Assembly (NCBI RefSeq): GCF_017896165.1
Contig: NZ_JAFCNB010000026.1
Location: 1-64,000, forward strand
From: Microbispora oryzae
GTDB taxonomy: Bacteria > Actinomycetota > Actinomycetes > Streptosporangiales > Streptosporangiaceae
Reading direction: 5' to 3'
DNA length: 64,000 bases
A program made the position numbers and the translations under genes. Numbering within the stretch: position 1 is the first letter of the stretch; every line of letters begins with the position of its first letter. Positions 34,467-44,718 of the stretch are shown here, piece by piece. The notes under the pieces were generated by a model. That model ran no database searches, was not told the DNA's origin, and saw nothing but the letters and a program-made list of their open reading frames with translations.

Positions 34467-35357
34467 GTGACCGACACTGATCGGCAGAAGCCGGCTCCGT
34501 ACGGGAGCACGGCCAGGCGCACCACCCCCCTCGGCACGCGAGGCTTCCACCTCGGCCTTGGGCTCGGTGTCCTCGCGCTGGCGGGCGGCCTCGCGGCCTG
34601 CAGTGGCGGCTCGAAGGACAACGCGGCGGCCAGTTCAAGCCCCTCGGCCAGCACGGTGGGGCCGTCGGCGGCCCCCTCGACCGTGGCACCGCCTACGGTG
34701 ACGCCGAAGCCCTCCGACCTGCGCAAGGTCACCTGCAGCTACCGCAAGGACGACACCGGCAGCCCCGCCAAGTTCGTCGGCTTTCCGCCGAAGAGGCTGA
34801 GCGCGGCGGTCATCAAGGCGAGCACGATGACCGTGCGGACCAACCTCGGCGACATCGTGATCGAGCTGGCCACCGGCGACGCCCCCTGCACGGTCAACTC
34901 GTTCGCGTTCCTGGCGAAGAAGAACTTCTTCGACAACACCGTCTGCCACCGGCTCACGACGATCCAGACGAACGGCCTCGGCCTGCTGCAGTGCGGCGAC
35001 CCGCAGGCCAAGGGCGACGGCGAGAACCCGACCGACGGCACGGGCGGCCCCGGCTACCTGTTCGACGACGAGAACCTGGGGCCGCAGTACACCCGCGGCG
35101 TCGTCTTCATGGCGCAGCCGGGCGACGCGTCCAACTCGAACGGCAGCCAGTTCGCGATCTCCTACACCGACGAGAACGCGCAGCTCCCGCAGGCGTACAC
35201 GCCCTTCGGCATCGTCAAGAAGGGCATGGACATCGTCGACAAGATCGTCAAGGGCGGGGTGAAGACCGCCAAGGACGGGGTCGACATCACCAGCGACGAC
35301 GGCGGCTCCAACGCCCCCAAGCTGAAGGTCCTGGTCAAGAACGTCGTCGTCTCCTGA
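34467..35357 (+). CDS. Cyclophilin-type peptidyl-prolyl isomerase, lipoprotein
   Basis: A 296-residue exported cyclophilin. The n-region is followed by LGLGVLALAGGLAAC, with lipobox LAAC placing the acylated Cys at residue 45. Then comes a Ser/Thr/Pro linker (about 50-82) and the cyclophilin domain (about 115-296). Active-site features include the CHRL arginine, LLQCGDPQ and NGSQFAI. GTG 34467 follows GGGAAGG. It likely speeds proline isomerisation in secreted proteins on the membrane outer face. A second cyclophilin lies at 39387. Confidence 0.88.
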   Translation: MTDTDRQKPAPYGSTARRTTPLGTRGFHLGLGLGVLALAGGLAACSGGSKDNAAASSSPSASTVGPSAAPSTVAPPTVTPKPSDLRKVTCSYRKDDTGSPAKFVGFPPKRLSAAVIKASTMTVRTNLGDIVIELATGDAPCTVNSFAFLAKKNFFDNTVCHRLTTIQTNGLGLLQCGDPQAKGDGENPTDGTGGPGYLFDDENLGPQYTRGVVFMAQPGDASNSNGSQFAISYTDENAQLPQAYTPFGIVKKGMDIVDKIVKGGVKTAKDGVDITSDDGGSNAPKLKVLVKNVVVS

Positions 35358-35364
35358 CACGGCG

Positions 35365-35402
35365 GACGGCCGCCGGTCCCCCTGCGGGGGCCGGCGGCCG
35401 TC
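35365..35402. terminator. Bidirectional hairpin between cyclophilin and aspS
   Basis: GACGGCCGCCGG (35365-35376) pairs with 35391-35402, with an inner CCCCC/GGGGG hairpin. Convergent position lets it serve both genes. Confidence 0.65.
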
Positions 35403-35435
35403 GCGCGTACAGGTCCCCGTCGCGGGGCCCGCCCG

Positions 35436-37181
35436 TCAGCCCTGAGTGGCCGCCTCCGCCTTCGGCGCGGCGTCCACCCCGGCCTCCTTGCGCTGGGCGC
35501 CCGTGATCGGCGTGGGCGCGCCGGTGAGCGGGTCGTAGCCCGACGCCGTCTTCGGGAACGCGATCACGTCGCGGATCGACTCACCGCCGGCCAGCAGCAT
35601 GCAGATGCGGTCCCAGCCGTACGCGATGCCCCCGTGGGGCGGCGGGCCGTACTTGAACGCCTCGAGCAGGAAGCCGAACTTGCTCTCCGCCTCCTCCTTG
35701 GAGATGCCGAGCACGTCGAAGACCCGCTGCTGCATCTCCGCCCGGTGGATACGGATGGAGCCGCCGCCGATCTCCATGCCGTTGCAGACCATGTCGTACG
35801 CGTACGCGAGGGCCTCGGCCGGGTGGTCCTGGAAGTTGTCGGCCCACTCGGGCTTGGGCGACGTGAAGGGGTGATGGACCGCGGTCCAGCCGCCCTCGCC
35901 GTCCTCCTCGAACATGGGCGCGTCGACCACCCACAGGAACGACCACAGCGACTCGTCGATCAGCCCGCAGCGGCGGCCGATCTCCAGCCGCGCGGCGCCG
36001 AGCAGTTCGCGGGAGGCGGCCTTCGCGCCCGCGGCGAAGAAGACGGCGTCGCCCGGCTTCGCACCGGTCGCCTCGGCCAGGCCCGCGCTCTCGGCCTCCG
36101 ACAGGTTCTTGGCCACCGGGCCGCCCAGGCCGTCCTCCTGGACGAGGACGTACGCCAGTCCGCGGGCGCCGCGGGACTTGGCCCACTCCTGCCAGGCGTC
36201 CAGCTCCCTGCGGGTCTGGGACGCGCCGCCGGGCATCACGACCGCCCCGACGTAGGGCGCCTGGAAGACCCGGAACGAGGTGTTCGCGAAGTAGTCGGTC
36301 AGCTCGGTCAGCTCGACGCCGAACCGCAGGTCGGGCTTGTCGGAGCCGTACCGCGCCATGGCCTCGGCGTAGGTCATCCGGGGCAGCGGCGTGGGCAGCT
36401 CGTAGCCGAGCGTCTCCTTCCAGATCCGCCCGATGAGGGCCTCACCGAGCTCGATGACGTCGTCCTGGTCGACGAACGACATCTCGATGTCGATCTGGGT
36501 GAACTCCGGCTGCCGGTCGGCGCGCAGGTCCTCGTCGCGGAAGCAGCGCGCGAGCTGGTAGTAGCGCTCCAGGCCGGAGACCATGAGGAGCTGCTTGAAC
36601 AGCTGCGGCGACTGCGGCAGGGCGTACCAGTTGCCCGGCTGGAGCCGTACCGGCACGAGGAAGTCGCGGGCGCCCTCGGGGGTGGAGCGGGTCAGGTTCG
36701 GCGTCTCGACGTAGAGGAAGCCCCGCTCGCGCATGACCTCGTTGGCGAGGTAGGTGGCCTGGGAGCGGATCCGCAGCGACGCGGCGATCTGCTGGCGGCG
36801 GATGTCGAGGTAGCGGTACTTCAGCCGCGCCTCCTCCGACACCCCGGCGCCGCCCTCGATGGGGAACGGCAGCGGGGCCGACTCGCTCAGCACCTCGACC
36901 TCGTCGGCGACGACCTCGATCTCGCCGGTCGGCAGCTCGGGGTTCTCGTTGCCCTCGGGCCGCGGGCGGACCTCGCCCGTGACCCTGACGCAGTACTCCG
37001 AGCGCAGGTCGTGGGCGTGGTCTTCCTCGCGGAAGACCACCTGGGCCGAGCCGGAGGCGTCGCGCAGGTCGATGAACACGACGCCGCCGTGGTCGCGGCG
37101 GCGGGCCACCCATCCGGCCAGCGTCACCTGCCGACCGGCATGCTCCTTACGAAGCGTCCCTGCTTCGTGGGTGCGGATCAC
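35436..37181 (-). CDS. aspS: Aspartyl-tRNA synthetase
   Basis: Class IIb synthetase, 581 residues, bacterial type. An N-terminal OB-fold ([23 protein letters not shown]), motif 2 [16 protein letters not shown], a GAD insertion (about 290-410) and motif 3 [13 protein letters not shown] are present. GTG 37181 overlaps the hisS stop as GTGA. Whether it is discriminating or also charges tRNA-Asn cannot be told here. The C-terminal tail is Ala/Lys-rich. Confidence 0.95.
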   Translation of the reverse strand: MIRTHEAGTLRKEHAGRQVTLAGWVARRRDHGGVVFIDLRDASGSAQVVFREEDHAHDLRSEYCVRVTGEVRPRPEGNENPELPTGEIEVVADEVEVLSESAPLPFPIEGGAGVSEEARLKYRYLDIRRQQIAASLRIRSQATYLANEVMRERGFLYVETPNLTRSTPEGARDFLVPVRLQPGNWYALPQSPQLFKQLLMVSGLERYYQLARCFRDEDLRADRQPEFTQIDIEMSFVDQDDVIELGEALIGRIWKETLGYELPTPLPRMTYAEAMARYGSDKPDLRFGVELTELTDYFANTSFRVFQAPYVGAVVMPGGASQTRRELDAWQEWAKSRGARGLAYVLVQEDGLGGPVAKNLSEAESAGLAEATGAKPGDAVFFAAGAKAASRELLGAARLEIGRRCGLIDESLWSFLWVVDAPMFEEDGEGGWTAVHHPFTSPKPEWADNFQDHPAEALAYAYDMVCNGMEIGGGSIRIHRAEMQQRVFDVLGISKEEAESKFGFLLEAFKYGPPPHGGIAYGWDRICMLLAGGESIRDVIAFPKTASGYDPLTGAPTPITGAQRKEAGVDAAPKAEAATQG

Positions 37182-38434
37182 GAGACTTTCCCCTTCAATA
37201 CGTCGACGACCTCCGCGAGCGGAACCGCGGTCTGGTCGGCTGTGGTCAGGTCTTTCACTTGCACGGCTCCCGCCTCGATGTCCCGGTCGCCCAGGATCAT
37301 GGCGTAGCGGGCGCCGCTGCGGTCGGCCGCCTTCATCGCGCCCTTGACGCCACGGCCGCCGAAGGCCATGTCGACCGCGAGACCCGCCCGGCGAAGCTCG
37401 CTGACCAGCGGGAAGATCCGTCGCCTGGCCTCTTCCCCGAGGGGCACGGCGAACACGTCGAGGTGCCGGGGCCGCTCGCCCAGCAGCCCCTCGGCCTCCA
37501 TCGCCAGCACCGTGCGGTCCACCCCGAGGGCCCAGCCCACGCTGGGCAGCGCCGGGCCGCCGATCATCTCGCTCAGCCCGTCGTAGCGGCCGCCCCCGCC
37601 GACCGCCGACTGGGCGCCCAGTCCGTCGTGCAGGAACTCGAAGGTGGTGCGGGTGTAGTAGTCGAGGCCGCGCACCAGGCGCGGGTCGTCGGCGTAGGCC
37701 ACCCCCGCCGCGGACAGCAGCCCCCTGACCTCCTCGTGGTAGGCCTTGCAGGCCCCGCAGAGGTGGTCGGTCACCAGCGGCGCCCCGGTGAGCTGGGCCC
37801 GCACCTCGGGCCGCTTGTCGTCGAGCACGCGCAGCGGGTTGATCTCCACGCGCCGCCGGGTGGGCTCGTCGAGGTCGAGGCCCCGCAGGAACTCCTGCAG
37901 CGCCGCCCGGTAGGCCGGGCGGCACTCCTTGCAGCCGAGACTGTTGATCAGCAGCCGGACGCCGCGCAGCCCGAGGGCGGCGTAGCCGTCGGCGGCCAGC
38001 ACGATCAGCTCCGCGTCGAGCGCCGGGTCCTCCGCGCCCACGGCCTCGGCGCCCACCTGGGAGAAGTGGCGGTAGCGGCCGGCCTGGGCCCGTTCGTAGC
38101 GGAAGTAGCTGCCCGAATACCAGAGCTTCACCGGCAGCGGCCCGCCCTGCAGACCGTGCTCCAGGACGGCGCGCATGACGCCGGCGGTCCCCTCCGGACG
38201 CAGCGTCAGCGACTGGCCGCCCCTGCTCTCGAACGTGTACATCTCCTTGGAGACGATGTCGGTCGACTCGCCGACCCCACGGGAGAACAGCGCGGTGTCC
38301 TCGAAGGTGGGCGTCTCGATGTAGCCGTAGCCCGCCCGCCGCAGGGGCGCGGACAGCCCCTCCCGTACGGCGAGCGCCCATTCCGAGCGCGGCGGCATCC
38401 AGTCGAAGGTGCCCTTGGGCGCCTGAAACGTCAT
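37178..38434 (-). CDS. hisS: Histidyl-tRNA synthetase
   Basis: Class II synthetase, 418 residues. N-terminal [11 protein letters not shown], motif 2 [16 protein letters not shown], histidine motifs [14 protein letters not shown] and GGGGRYDGL, and a C-terminal anticodon domain are all present. ATG 38434 overlaps the previous stop by one base (TGATG); a GTG one codon earlier is possible. It forms an operon with the MBL hydrolase and aspS. Confidence 0.95.
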   Translation of the reverse strand: MTFQAPKGTFDWMPPRSEWALAVREGLSAPLRRAGYGYIETPTFEDTALFSRGVGESTDIVSKEMYTFESRGGQSLTLRPEGTAGVMRAVLEHGLQGGPLPVKLWYSGSYFRYERAQAGRYRHFSQVGAEAVGAEDPALDAELIVLAADGYAALGLRGVRLLINSLGCKECRPAYRAALQEFLRGLDLDEPTRRRVEINPLRVLDDKRPEVRAQLTGAPLVTDHLCGACKAYHEEVRGLLSAAGVAYADDPRLVRGLDYYTRTTFEFLHDGLGAQSAVGGGGRYDGLSEMIGGPALPSVGWALGVDRTVLAMEAEGLLGERPRHLDVFAVPLGEEARRRIFPLVSELRRAGLAVDMAFGGRGVKGAMKAADRSGARYAMILGDRDIEAGAVQVKDLTTADQTAVPLAEVVDVLKGKVS

Positions 38435-39117
38435 CACATTCCCCTGGTCGGGCCCTCGTGCGGCGCGACCTCCCGGACGAAGGGATTGGTCGCGCGCTCG
38501 CGGCCGATTGTCGTCTGCGGTCCGTGGCCGGGCAGGACCGTGGTGTCGTCGGGCAGCGTCATCGTCTTGGCGAGGCTGCGCAGGATCGTGGGGTAGTCGC
38601 CCCCCGGCAGGTCGCTGCGGCCGATGGAGCCGGCGAAGAGCAGGTCGCCCGCGAAGAGGATCTGCGTGTCCTCGTGCGGCGTCCTGAACGTCACCGACCC
38701 CCTGGTATGGCCCGGCCTGTGCTCGACGGTCAGCTCCAGACCGGCCAGCTCCAGGGTGGCGCCGTCGCTCAGCTCCCTGAGGTCGTCGGGCTCGCTGAAC
38801 TCCAGCCCTCCGAACAGCCGCCCGGTCGGCTCGCTCCACCCCTTGCCCGGGTCGGACAGCAGCTCCCTATCGGCTGGATGGATCCAGGCGGGAATGCCGC
38901 GGGCGCCGCAGACCGGCACCACCGACCACATATGGTCGATGTGACCGTGGGTGAGCAGCACCGCGACCGGCCTGAGCCGGTGCTCGCGGATCAGCTCGTC
39001 GAGCTCCGCCTCGGCGTCCTGACCTGGATCGATGACCACGCACTCCTCGCCTGCGGCGGGAGCGACGACGTAGCAGTTGGTCTGGAACAACCCTGCGGGA
39101 AACCCGGCGACGAGCAC
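38434..39117 (-). CDS. Metallo-beta-lactamase-fold hydrolase (glyoxalase II-like)
   Basis: A 227-residue MBL protein. The metal motif THGHIDH (HxHxDH), the distal His in GHTRGSV, the Asp in FAGDLLF, and the last His in LPGHGPQTT are present. The start GTG 39117 gives [16 protein letters not shown], the usual N-terminus. It probably hydrolyses a thioester such as a mycothiol or glutathione conjugate. Linkage to hisS is conserved in actinomycetes, from memory. The promoter sits just upstream. Confidence 0.87.
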   Translation of the reverse strand: MLVAGFPAGLFQTNCYVVAPAAGEECVVIDPGQDAEAELDELIREHRLRPVAVLLTHGHIDHMWSVVPVCGARGIPAWIHPADRELLSDPGKGWSEPTGRLFGGLEFSEPDDLRELSDGATLELAGLELTVEHRPGHTRGSVTFRTPHEDTQILFAGDLLFAGSIGRSDLPGGDYPTILRSLAKTMTLPDDTTVLPGHGPQTTIGRERATNPFVREVAPHEGPTRGM

Positions 39118-39142
39118 GGAGCGGCCTCTGGTGTGGTGAGGA

Positions 39143-39171
39143 TGTATCAAGGATTTCGCGAGCGAATGTAA
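39143..39171 (-). promoter_or_regulatory. Promoter of the MBL-hisS-aspS operon
   Basis: Minus-strand -35 TTACAT (39166-39171), 17 bases, -10 GATACA (39143-39148). A TTCGC-GA-GCGAA inverted repeat (39155-39166) fills the spacer and could be an operator. Confidence 0.5.
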
Positions 39172-39252
39172 CCGAAGGGTACCGGTGCGGGTCGGCGGGC
39201 TGCGAATCAATGCCCGTCTGCCGATACGATTCGCCCACCTCAATAGTCATTC

Positions 39253-39280
39253 TTGGAGTAGTCGAGCCGGATGCTATAGA
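39253..39280 (+). promoter_or_regulatory. Candidate promoter of the second cyclophilin gene
   Basis: TTGGAG (39253-39258), 16 bases, TATAGA (39275-39280), about 105 bases ahead of the GTG start. Confidence 0.45.
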
Positions 39281-39386
39281 ACGAGCAGCCCCAGAGCGGC
39301 CTCTCCGCCGGTCAACCGGCGGCGGGCTCCGGCGAGATCGAGATCCGAACGCGGACCATGGAAGAACAGACAGTCGGGAGGTCGAA

Positions 39387-40253
39387 GTGGTCACCGGCAA
39401 GGACCGTCAGAAGCAGCTGGCCCGGGAGCATCACCTGAGGCAGATGCAGGCACGCGCCGAGCGCCAGCAGAGGGCCAGGCGTAACGCCGTCATCGGGACG
39501 AGCGTGGGGGTCCTGGTCGTGATCGCCGGCGTCGTCGGCGCGACCACGCTCATCGGCGGTGGTGACTCCACCACCACGGCGGCCGCCTCCCCGGCGGCGT
39601 CGCCCGCGGCGTCGGCGAACGCGGAGGCCGCGGGGCAGCCCAAGCCCTACGACCCGTCGACCGGCACCTGCGGCTACGTCGCCGACAAGGGCAGCGGGCA
39701 GATCAAGGACGTCGGCCTGCCGCCCGAGAAGGTCAGCACGGCCCCCGCGACGATGACGATCAAGACGAACCTCGGCGACATCGTGGCCCAGCTGGAGACC
39801 CAGAAGGCGCCCTGCACGGTCAACTCGTTCAAGTTCCTGGCGTCCAAGAAGTACTTCGACGACACCCGATGCCACCGGATGGGGCCCTCGGCCTTCCCGA
39901 TCCTGCAGTGCGGCGACCCGCTCGCCAAGGCGGACGGCAAGAACCCCACCGACGGACAGGGCGGACCCGGCTACCGGTTCGCGAACGAGAACCTGGCCGG
40001 CGCGAAGTACACGCGCGGCGTCCTGGCGATGGCCAACAGCGGCCCCGACACCAACGGCAGCCAGTTCTTCATCGTGTTCGGGGACACCGGGCTGTCTCCC
40101 GACTACACGCCTTTCGGTACGGTGACCAAGGGGCTGGAAATCCTGGACGAGGTCGCCAAGAAGGGCGTGATCGCCGCTCCCGGCGGTGACGGCACAGGTG
40201 CGCCGAAGCAGCCGGTCATCATCAAACACGTGACAATCACCAGCAAGAGCTGA
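39387..40253 (+). CDS. Membrane-anchored cyclophilin-type peptidyl-prolyl isomerase
   Basis: A 288-residue cyclophilin with a basic coiled N-terminus (about 5-32), a single membrane segment (about 33-57) and an Ala/Ser/Thr/Pro linker. The cyclophilin domain runs from about 110 to the end, with RCHRMG, ILQCGDP and TNGSQFFIVF. GTG 39387 follows GGGAGG at five bases, which decides against longer readings. It differs from the lipoprotein at 34467 in its type of anchor. Followed closely by a DUF349 gene on the same strand. Confidence 0.9.
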   Translation: MVTGKDRQKQLAREHHLRQMQARAERQQRARRNAVIGTSVGVLVVIAGVVGATTLIGGGDSTTTAAASPAASPAASANAEAAGQPKPYDPSTGTCGYVADKGSGQIKDVGLPPEKVSTAPATMTIKTNLGDIVAQLETQKAPCTVNSFKFLASKKYFDDTRCHRMGPSAFPILQCGDPLAKADGKNPTDGQGGPGYRFANENLAGAKYTRGVLAMANSGPDTNGSQFFIVFGDTGLSPDYTPFGTVTKGLEILDEVAKKGVIAAPGGDGTGAPKQPVIIKHVTITSKS

Positions 40254-40312
40254 CGTAATACAACCAAGGGCAAAACGGGCCCTGGAGGCTGATTCAAGTG
40301 CGGGAGGACACG

Positions 40313-41542
40313 GTGACCACCGACCCGTGGGGCCGGGTAGACGAAGACGGCACCGTCTACGTGCGTACGGCTGAGGGAGAACGGGCCGTCGGGTCCTGGC
40401 AGGCCGGTGAGCCGGAGGAGGCGCTGGCGTACTTCCGCCGGAAGTTCGAGGAGCTGGCCGGGCAGGTCCAGCTCCTCGAGCAGCGGGTGCGCGGGACCGA
40501 CCTGGCGCCGGCGCAGGCGGAGTCCGGCATCGCGAAGCTGCGCGAGGCCGTCGCGGAGGCGCACGCGATCGGTGATCTCGGCTCCCTGCAGGACCGGCTC
40601 ACCGCCCTGACGGACTATGTGGGCCATCGGCGCGAGGAGGTGCGGGCCGCCCGCGACCAGGCCCGCGCCCAGGCGCGCGAGACCAAGGAGCGGATCGTCT
40701 CCGAGGCGGAGCGCATCGCCGAGGAGACGACTCACTGGAAGTCGGGCGGCGAACGGCTCCGCCAGCTCGTCGAGGAGTGGAAGGCGGCCGAGCGCATCGA
40801 CCGCGCGACCGAGGCGACGCTGTGGAAGCGGCTGTCCGCGGCGCGGACGGCGTTCGCCAAGCGCCGCAAGGCGTACTTCTCGTCGCTGGACGAGCAGCGG
40901 GACGCGGTCCGCACCGCCAAGGAGCGGATCGTGACCGAGGCCGAGTCGCTCGCCGGCTCCACCGACTGGAACACGACCGCGGCGGCCTACCGCGAGCTGA
41001 TGCGCCAGTGGAAGGTCGCGGGCCGGGCCTCCCGTGAGGTCGAAGACGAGTTGTGGGCGCGGTTCAAGGGCGCCCAGGACCTGTTCTTCCAGGCGCGGTC
41101 GGCGGTCTACGCCGAGCGGGACGCCTCCTTCGCCGCGAACGCGGAGGTCAAGGAGGGGCTGCTGGCCGAGGCGGAGAAGCTGCTGCCGATCACCGACGCC
41201 CGGACGGCCCGCGCCGCCATGCGGGGGCTGCTGGAGCGCTGGGAGGCGGCCGGCCCGGTGCCGCGCGAGCAGCGCGACCGGCTGGAGGGCGGCCTGCGCA
41301 AGGTCGAGGACGCCATCCGCCGCGCCGAGGAGACCGAGTGGAAGCGGACCAACCCTGAGGCACGGGCCCGCGCCCAGGACACGGTCAACCAGCTGCGCAG
41401 GTCGATCGAGCAGCTTGAGGGCCGCCTCGCCAAGGCGCGCGCCGCGGGCCGGGACAAGGACGCCAAGGAGGCGGAGGAGGCGCTCGCCGCCCGCCGTTCC
41501 TGGCTGGAGGAGGCCGAGCGCACGCTCGCCGAGTTCTCCTGA
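40313..41542 (+). CDS. DUF349 coiled-coil protein
   Basis: A 409-residue soluble, charged protein made of repeated DUF349 helical units (recurring WK.AGR/LW.RF.GA..F), rich in Glu, Arg and Ala. GTG 40313 is chosen over 40298 because GGGAGGA lies just four bases ahead and DPWGRVDE.GTVYVRT is the conserved N-terminus. It is a member of the widespread actinobacterial DUF349 group with no established role; nucleotide or RNA-related and ribosome-associated functions have been suggested for DUF349 proteins. It converges on relA. Confidence 0.82.
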   Translation: MTTDPWGRVDEDGTVYVRTAEGERAVGSWQAGEPEEALAYFRRKFEELAGQVQLLEQRVRGTDLAPAQAESGIAKLREAVAEAHAIGDLGSLQDRLTALTDYVGHRREEVRAARDQARAQARETKERIVSEAERIAEETTHWKSGGERLRQLVEEWKAAERIDRATEATLWKRLSAARTAFAKRRKAYFSSLDEQRDAVRTAKERIVTEAESLAGSTDWNTTAAAYRELMRQWKVAGRASREVEDELWARFKGAQDLFFQARSAVYAERDASFAANAEVKEGLLAEAEKLLPITDARTARAAMRGLLERWEAAGPVPREQRDRLEGGLRKVEDAIRRAEETEWKRTNPEARARAQDTVNQLRRSIEQLEGRLAKARAAGRDKDAKEAEEALAARRSWLEEAERTLAEFS

Positions 41543-41562
41543 CCCTCCGCGGAGGGCGATGT

Positions 41563-41592
41563 GATCTTGCAGAACGGGGGTTCTACAAGGTC
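41563..41592. terminator. Bidirectional hairpin between DUF349 gene and relA
   Basis: Thirteen-base arms GATCTTGCAGAAC (41563-41575) and GTTCTACAAGGTC (41580-41592) pair with one mismatch and one wobble in the convergent gap. It would end both transcripts. Confidence 0.65.
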
Positions 41593-41631
41593 ACCACGCC
41601 TTCCCCGCGGGGATGACGCCCGGCGAGACCG

Positions 41632-43995
41632 TCAGTTGTTCACCCGGTAGACGTCGTAGACGCCCTGCACGTTCCGCACGGCCTTCAGGACGTGCCCCAG
41701 GTGCTTGGGGTCGCCCATCTCGAAGGTGAACTTGCTGACGGCGACCCGGTCACGGGTGGTGGCGACGGAGGCCGACAGGATGTTCACGTGCTGGTCGGAC
41801 AGCGTCCGGGTGACGTCCGACAGCAGCCGGGGGCGGTCGAGCGCCTCCACCTGGATCGCCACGAGGAAGACCGAGTCGTCGGTGGGCGACCACGAGACCC
41901 GGACCAGCCGGTCGGGCTGGGCGTTGAGCTGCTCGACGTTGGGACAGTTCGCCCGGTGGACCGACACCCCGTGGCCGCGGGTCACGAACCCCACGATCTC
42001 GTCGCCGGGGACCGGCGTGCAGCAGCGCGAGAGCCGCACCCAGACGTCGGGGTCGCCCGCCACCATGACCCCGGCGTTGGAATGAGCCCCGGCGCGCCCC
42101 CTGAGCCGCGTGGGGACCGCGACCTCGGCGATGTCCTCCTCGGCCGCCTCCACGCCGCCCAGGGACTGTACGAGCTTCTGGACGACGGCCTGGGCCGTCA
42201 GGTGGCCCTCTCCGACGGCGGCGTACAGCGCCGACACGTCCGGATAGCGCAGGTCGTGGGCGAGGGCCAGCAGGGCCTCCCCCGACATCAGCCGCTGGAG
42301 CGGGAGACCCTGCTTGCGCATGGCCCGCCCGATCGCCTCCTTGCCGGCCTCGATGGCGGTCTCGCGGCGCTCCTTGGAGAACCACTGACGGATCTTGTTG
42401 CGGGCCCGGCCGCTCTTGACGAACTTCAGCCAGTCACGGGACGGCCCCGCGTCGGGCGACTTGGACGTGAAAATTTCAACCGTGTCGCCGTTGCCGAGGC
42501 GTGATTCCAGCGGCACCAGGCGGCCGTTGACGCGGGCGCCGATACATCGGTGCCCCACCTCGGTGTGCACGGCGTACGCGAAGTCGACCGGGGTGGCGCC
42601 CTCGGGCAGGGCGATGACCTGGCCCCGGGGCGTGAAGACGAACACCTCGGAGACCGACAGGTCGAAGCGGAGCGACTCCAGGAACTCTCCGGGGTCGGAG
42701 GTCTCCTTCTGCCAGTCGAGCAGCTGCCGCAGCCAGGCCATGTCGTTGACCTGCTTGACCTTGCCGGCGCCCGAGCCGACGGTCTCCTCCTTGTACTTCC
42801 AGTGCGCGGCGACGCCGTACTCGGCCCGGTTGTGCATGGCCCGGGTGCGGATCTGCAGCTCGATCGCCTTGCCCTCCGGCCCCATGACCGTCGTGTGCAA
42901 CGACTGGTACATGTTGAACTTGGGCATGGCGATGTAGTCCTTGAACCGGCCCGGCACCGGCTTCCACTGAGCGTGGATCGTTCCGAGCGCGGCGTAGCAG
43001 TCGCGTACGGTGTCGACCAGCACGCGGATGCCCACCAGGTCGTAGATGTCGTCGAAGGCGACACCCTTGGCGATCATCTTCTGGTAGATCGAGTAGTAGT
43101 GCTTCGGCCGGCCGCGCACGGTGGCCTTGATCTTCGCGTCGCGCAGGTCGGCGGAGACCTTCTCGATCACCTCGTGCAGGAACAGGTCTCTGCGGGGCGC
43201 CCGCTCCGACACCATCCGGGCGATCTCGTCGTATCGCTTGGGGTAGAGCATGGCGAACGCGAGGTCCTCCAGCTCCCACTTGATGGTGTTCATGCCGAGC
43301 CGGTGGGCCAGCGGCGCGAAGATCTCCAGCGTCTCGCGTGACTTCTGCTGCCGCTTGTGCTCCGGCATGTAGCGCATGGTGCGCATGTTGTGCAGGCGGT
43401 CGGCCAGCTTGATCACCAGGACGCGGATGTCGCGCGACATCGCGACCACCATCTTGCGCACCGTCTCGGCCTGCGCGGCGTCGCCGAACTTGACCTTGTC
43501 GAGCTTGGTGACGCCGTCGACCAGCAGCGCGATGTTGTCGCCGAAGTCGGCCTTCAGCTCGTCGAGGCTGTAGGCCGTGTCCTCGACCGTGTCGTGCAGC
43601 AGCGCCGCGCACAGGGTCTCGTCGTCGGTCCCGAGCTCCGCCAGGATCGTCGCGACGGCCAGTGGATGGGTGATGTACGGGTCGCCGCTCTTCCGCTTCT
43701 GGTCTCTGTGGTGGTACGCGGCGACATCGTAGGCACGCTCGATCACACGGAGGTCGGCCTTCGGATGGGTCGCCCGCACCGTCTTGAACAACGGCTCCAG
43801 AACCGGATTCATCGCACCCCACTGCCCCCCGAAACGGGAGAGCCTGCGTCGTGTCGCCGGCGCAGGCTTCTCCTCGGCGCCCGCCGCCGGCTCGTGCACC
43901 GCCTCTGCGGGCGCGTCGGCGGGCTCGGGGACGTCGTCGGAGACGACTCCGCGATCCTCCCGGGCGCTGTCGGGAACGACCACATCACGGGGCAC
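41632..43995 (-). CDS. relA: (p)ppGpp synthetase/hydrolase RelA/SpoT (Rel)
   Basis: Bifunctional stringent-response enzyme, 787 residues. It has an N-terminal acidic/Pro tail (about 1-60). The HD hydrolase domain includes HPLAVATIL and LLHDTVEDT (His134-Asp135), so hydrolase activity looks intact. The synthetase domain has [13 protein letters not shown] and [40 protein letters not shown], a zinc-finger-like [10 protein letters not shown], and a C-terminal ACT domain follow. GTG 43995 has AGGAG at five bases. It follows apt, as in Streptomyces. Confidence 0.95.
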   Translation of the reverse strand: MPRDVVVPDSAREDRGVVSDDVPEPADAPAEAVHEPAAGAEEKPAPATRRRLSRFGGQWGAMNPVLEPLFKTVRATHPKADLRVIERAYDVAAYHHRDQKRKSGDPYITHPLAVATILAELGTDDETLCAALLHDTVEDTAYSLDELKADFGDNIALLVDGVTKLDKVKFGDAAQAETVRKMVVAMSRDIRVLVIKLADRLHNMRTMRYMPEHKRQQKSRETLEIFAPLAHRLGMNTIKWELEDLAFAMLYPKRYDEIARMVSERAPRRDLFLHEVIEKVSADLRDAKIKATVRGRPKHYYSIYQKMIAKGVAFDDIYDLVGIRVLVDTVRDCYAALGTIHAQWKPVPGRFKDYIAMPKFNMYQSLHTTVMGPEGKAIELQIRTRAMHNRAEYGVAAHWKYKEETVGSGAGKVKQVNDMAWLRQLLDWQKETSDPGEFLESLRFDLSVSEVFVFTPRGQVIALPEGATPVDFAYAVHTEVGHRCIGARVNGRLVPLESRLGNGDTVEIFTSKSPDAGPSRDWLKFVKSGRARNKIRQWFSKERRETAIEAGKEAIGRAMRKQGLPLQRLMSGEALLALAHDLRYPDVSALYAAVGEGHLTAQAVVQKLVQSLGGVEAAEEDIAEVAVPTRLRGRAGAHSNAGVMVAGDPDVWVRLSRCCTPVPGDEIVGFVTRGHGVSVHRANCPNVEQLNAQPDRLVRVSWSPTDDSVFLVAIQVEALDRPRLLSDVTRTLSDQHVNILSASVATTRDRVAVSKFTFEMGDPKHLGHVLKAVRNVQGVYDVYRVNN

Positions 43996-44089
43996 ACAGA
44001 CTCCTAACGTCGAGTCCAGATTCCTCAGTGTATCCGTGCTGCCACAGCACACTTCGCCGCGTGCCCCGCTGCGGCCTCCGCCCGGCTCC

Positions 44090-44596
44090 TCACACGGCGA
44101 CGAGGGCCCGGACGTCCAGACCGGACAGCCGGTCACGGCCGGAGAGGAAGGACAGCTCCATCAGGAAGGACGCCGCGACCACGTGGGCGCCGGCCCTCCT
44201 GACCAGCTCCACCGCGGCCTCCGCCGTGCCGCCCGTGGCGAGGACGTCATCGACGATCAGGACCCGGTCGCCGGCGTCGAACGCGTCGGCGTGCACCTCG
44301 ATCGTCGCGGAGCCGTACTCAAGAGCATAGGACGCCGCCAGGGTTTCGGCAGGCAGTTTGCCCTTTTTGCGGATCGGCACGAATCCGGCTCCGCTCTGGT
44401 ACGCCACCGGGGCCGCGAGGATGAAACCGCGCGCCTCGATGCCCACCACCTTGTCGAACGTCAGGCCCGCGGCCAGGTCGTCCACGACCTGGGTGAAGGC
44501 CGCGTGGTCGGCGAGCAGTGGCGTGATGTCCTTGAACAGGATCCCGGGCTGGGGAAAGTCGGGAATGTCTCTGATGAGCGCGGTCCAGTCGGTCAC
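44090..44596 (-). CDS. apt: Adenine phosphoribosyltransferase
   Basis: Salvages adenine to AMP with PRPP. It is about 168 residues. [17 protein letters not shown] and the PRPP loop [17 protein letters not shown] are intact, as is [15 protein letters not shown]. The start is uncertain: GTG 44596 fits relatives but has no clear ribosome site; TTG 44614 is the alternative. It lies between secF and relA. Confidence 0.92.
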   Translation of the reverse strand: MTDWTALIRDIPDFPQPGILFKDITPLLADHAAFTQVVDDLAAGLTFDKVVGIEARGFILAAPVAYQSGAGFVPIRKKGKLPAETLAASYALEYGSATIEVHADAFDAGDRVLIVDDVLATGGTAEAAVELVRRAGAHVVAASFLMELSFLSGRDRLSGLDVRALVAV

Positions 44597-44639
44597 GTGC
44601 CAACGATAGGCCAATCACCGGGCCCCCGGGCGACGCGAA

Positions 44640-44680
44640 GGGGCGTCCCCGCGGCCCCTGACGGGCCGTGGGGACGCCCC
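44640..44680 (-). terminator. Hairpin between secF and apt
   Basis: Perfect 11-bp arms GGGGCGTCCCC (44640-44650) and 44670-44680 with an inner pairing of GGCCC/GGGCC. No U tract; it could terminate part of the secDF transcript before apt. Confidence 0.6.
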
Positions 44681-44718
44681 CTACGCCGTGACGCGCTCCT
44701 AGCCGGGTCTGCCCCGGT

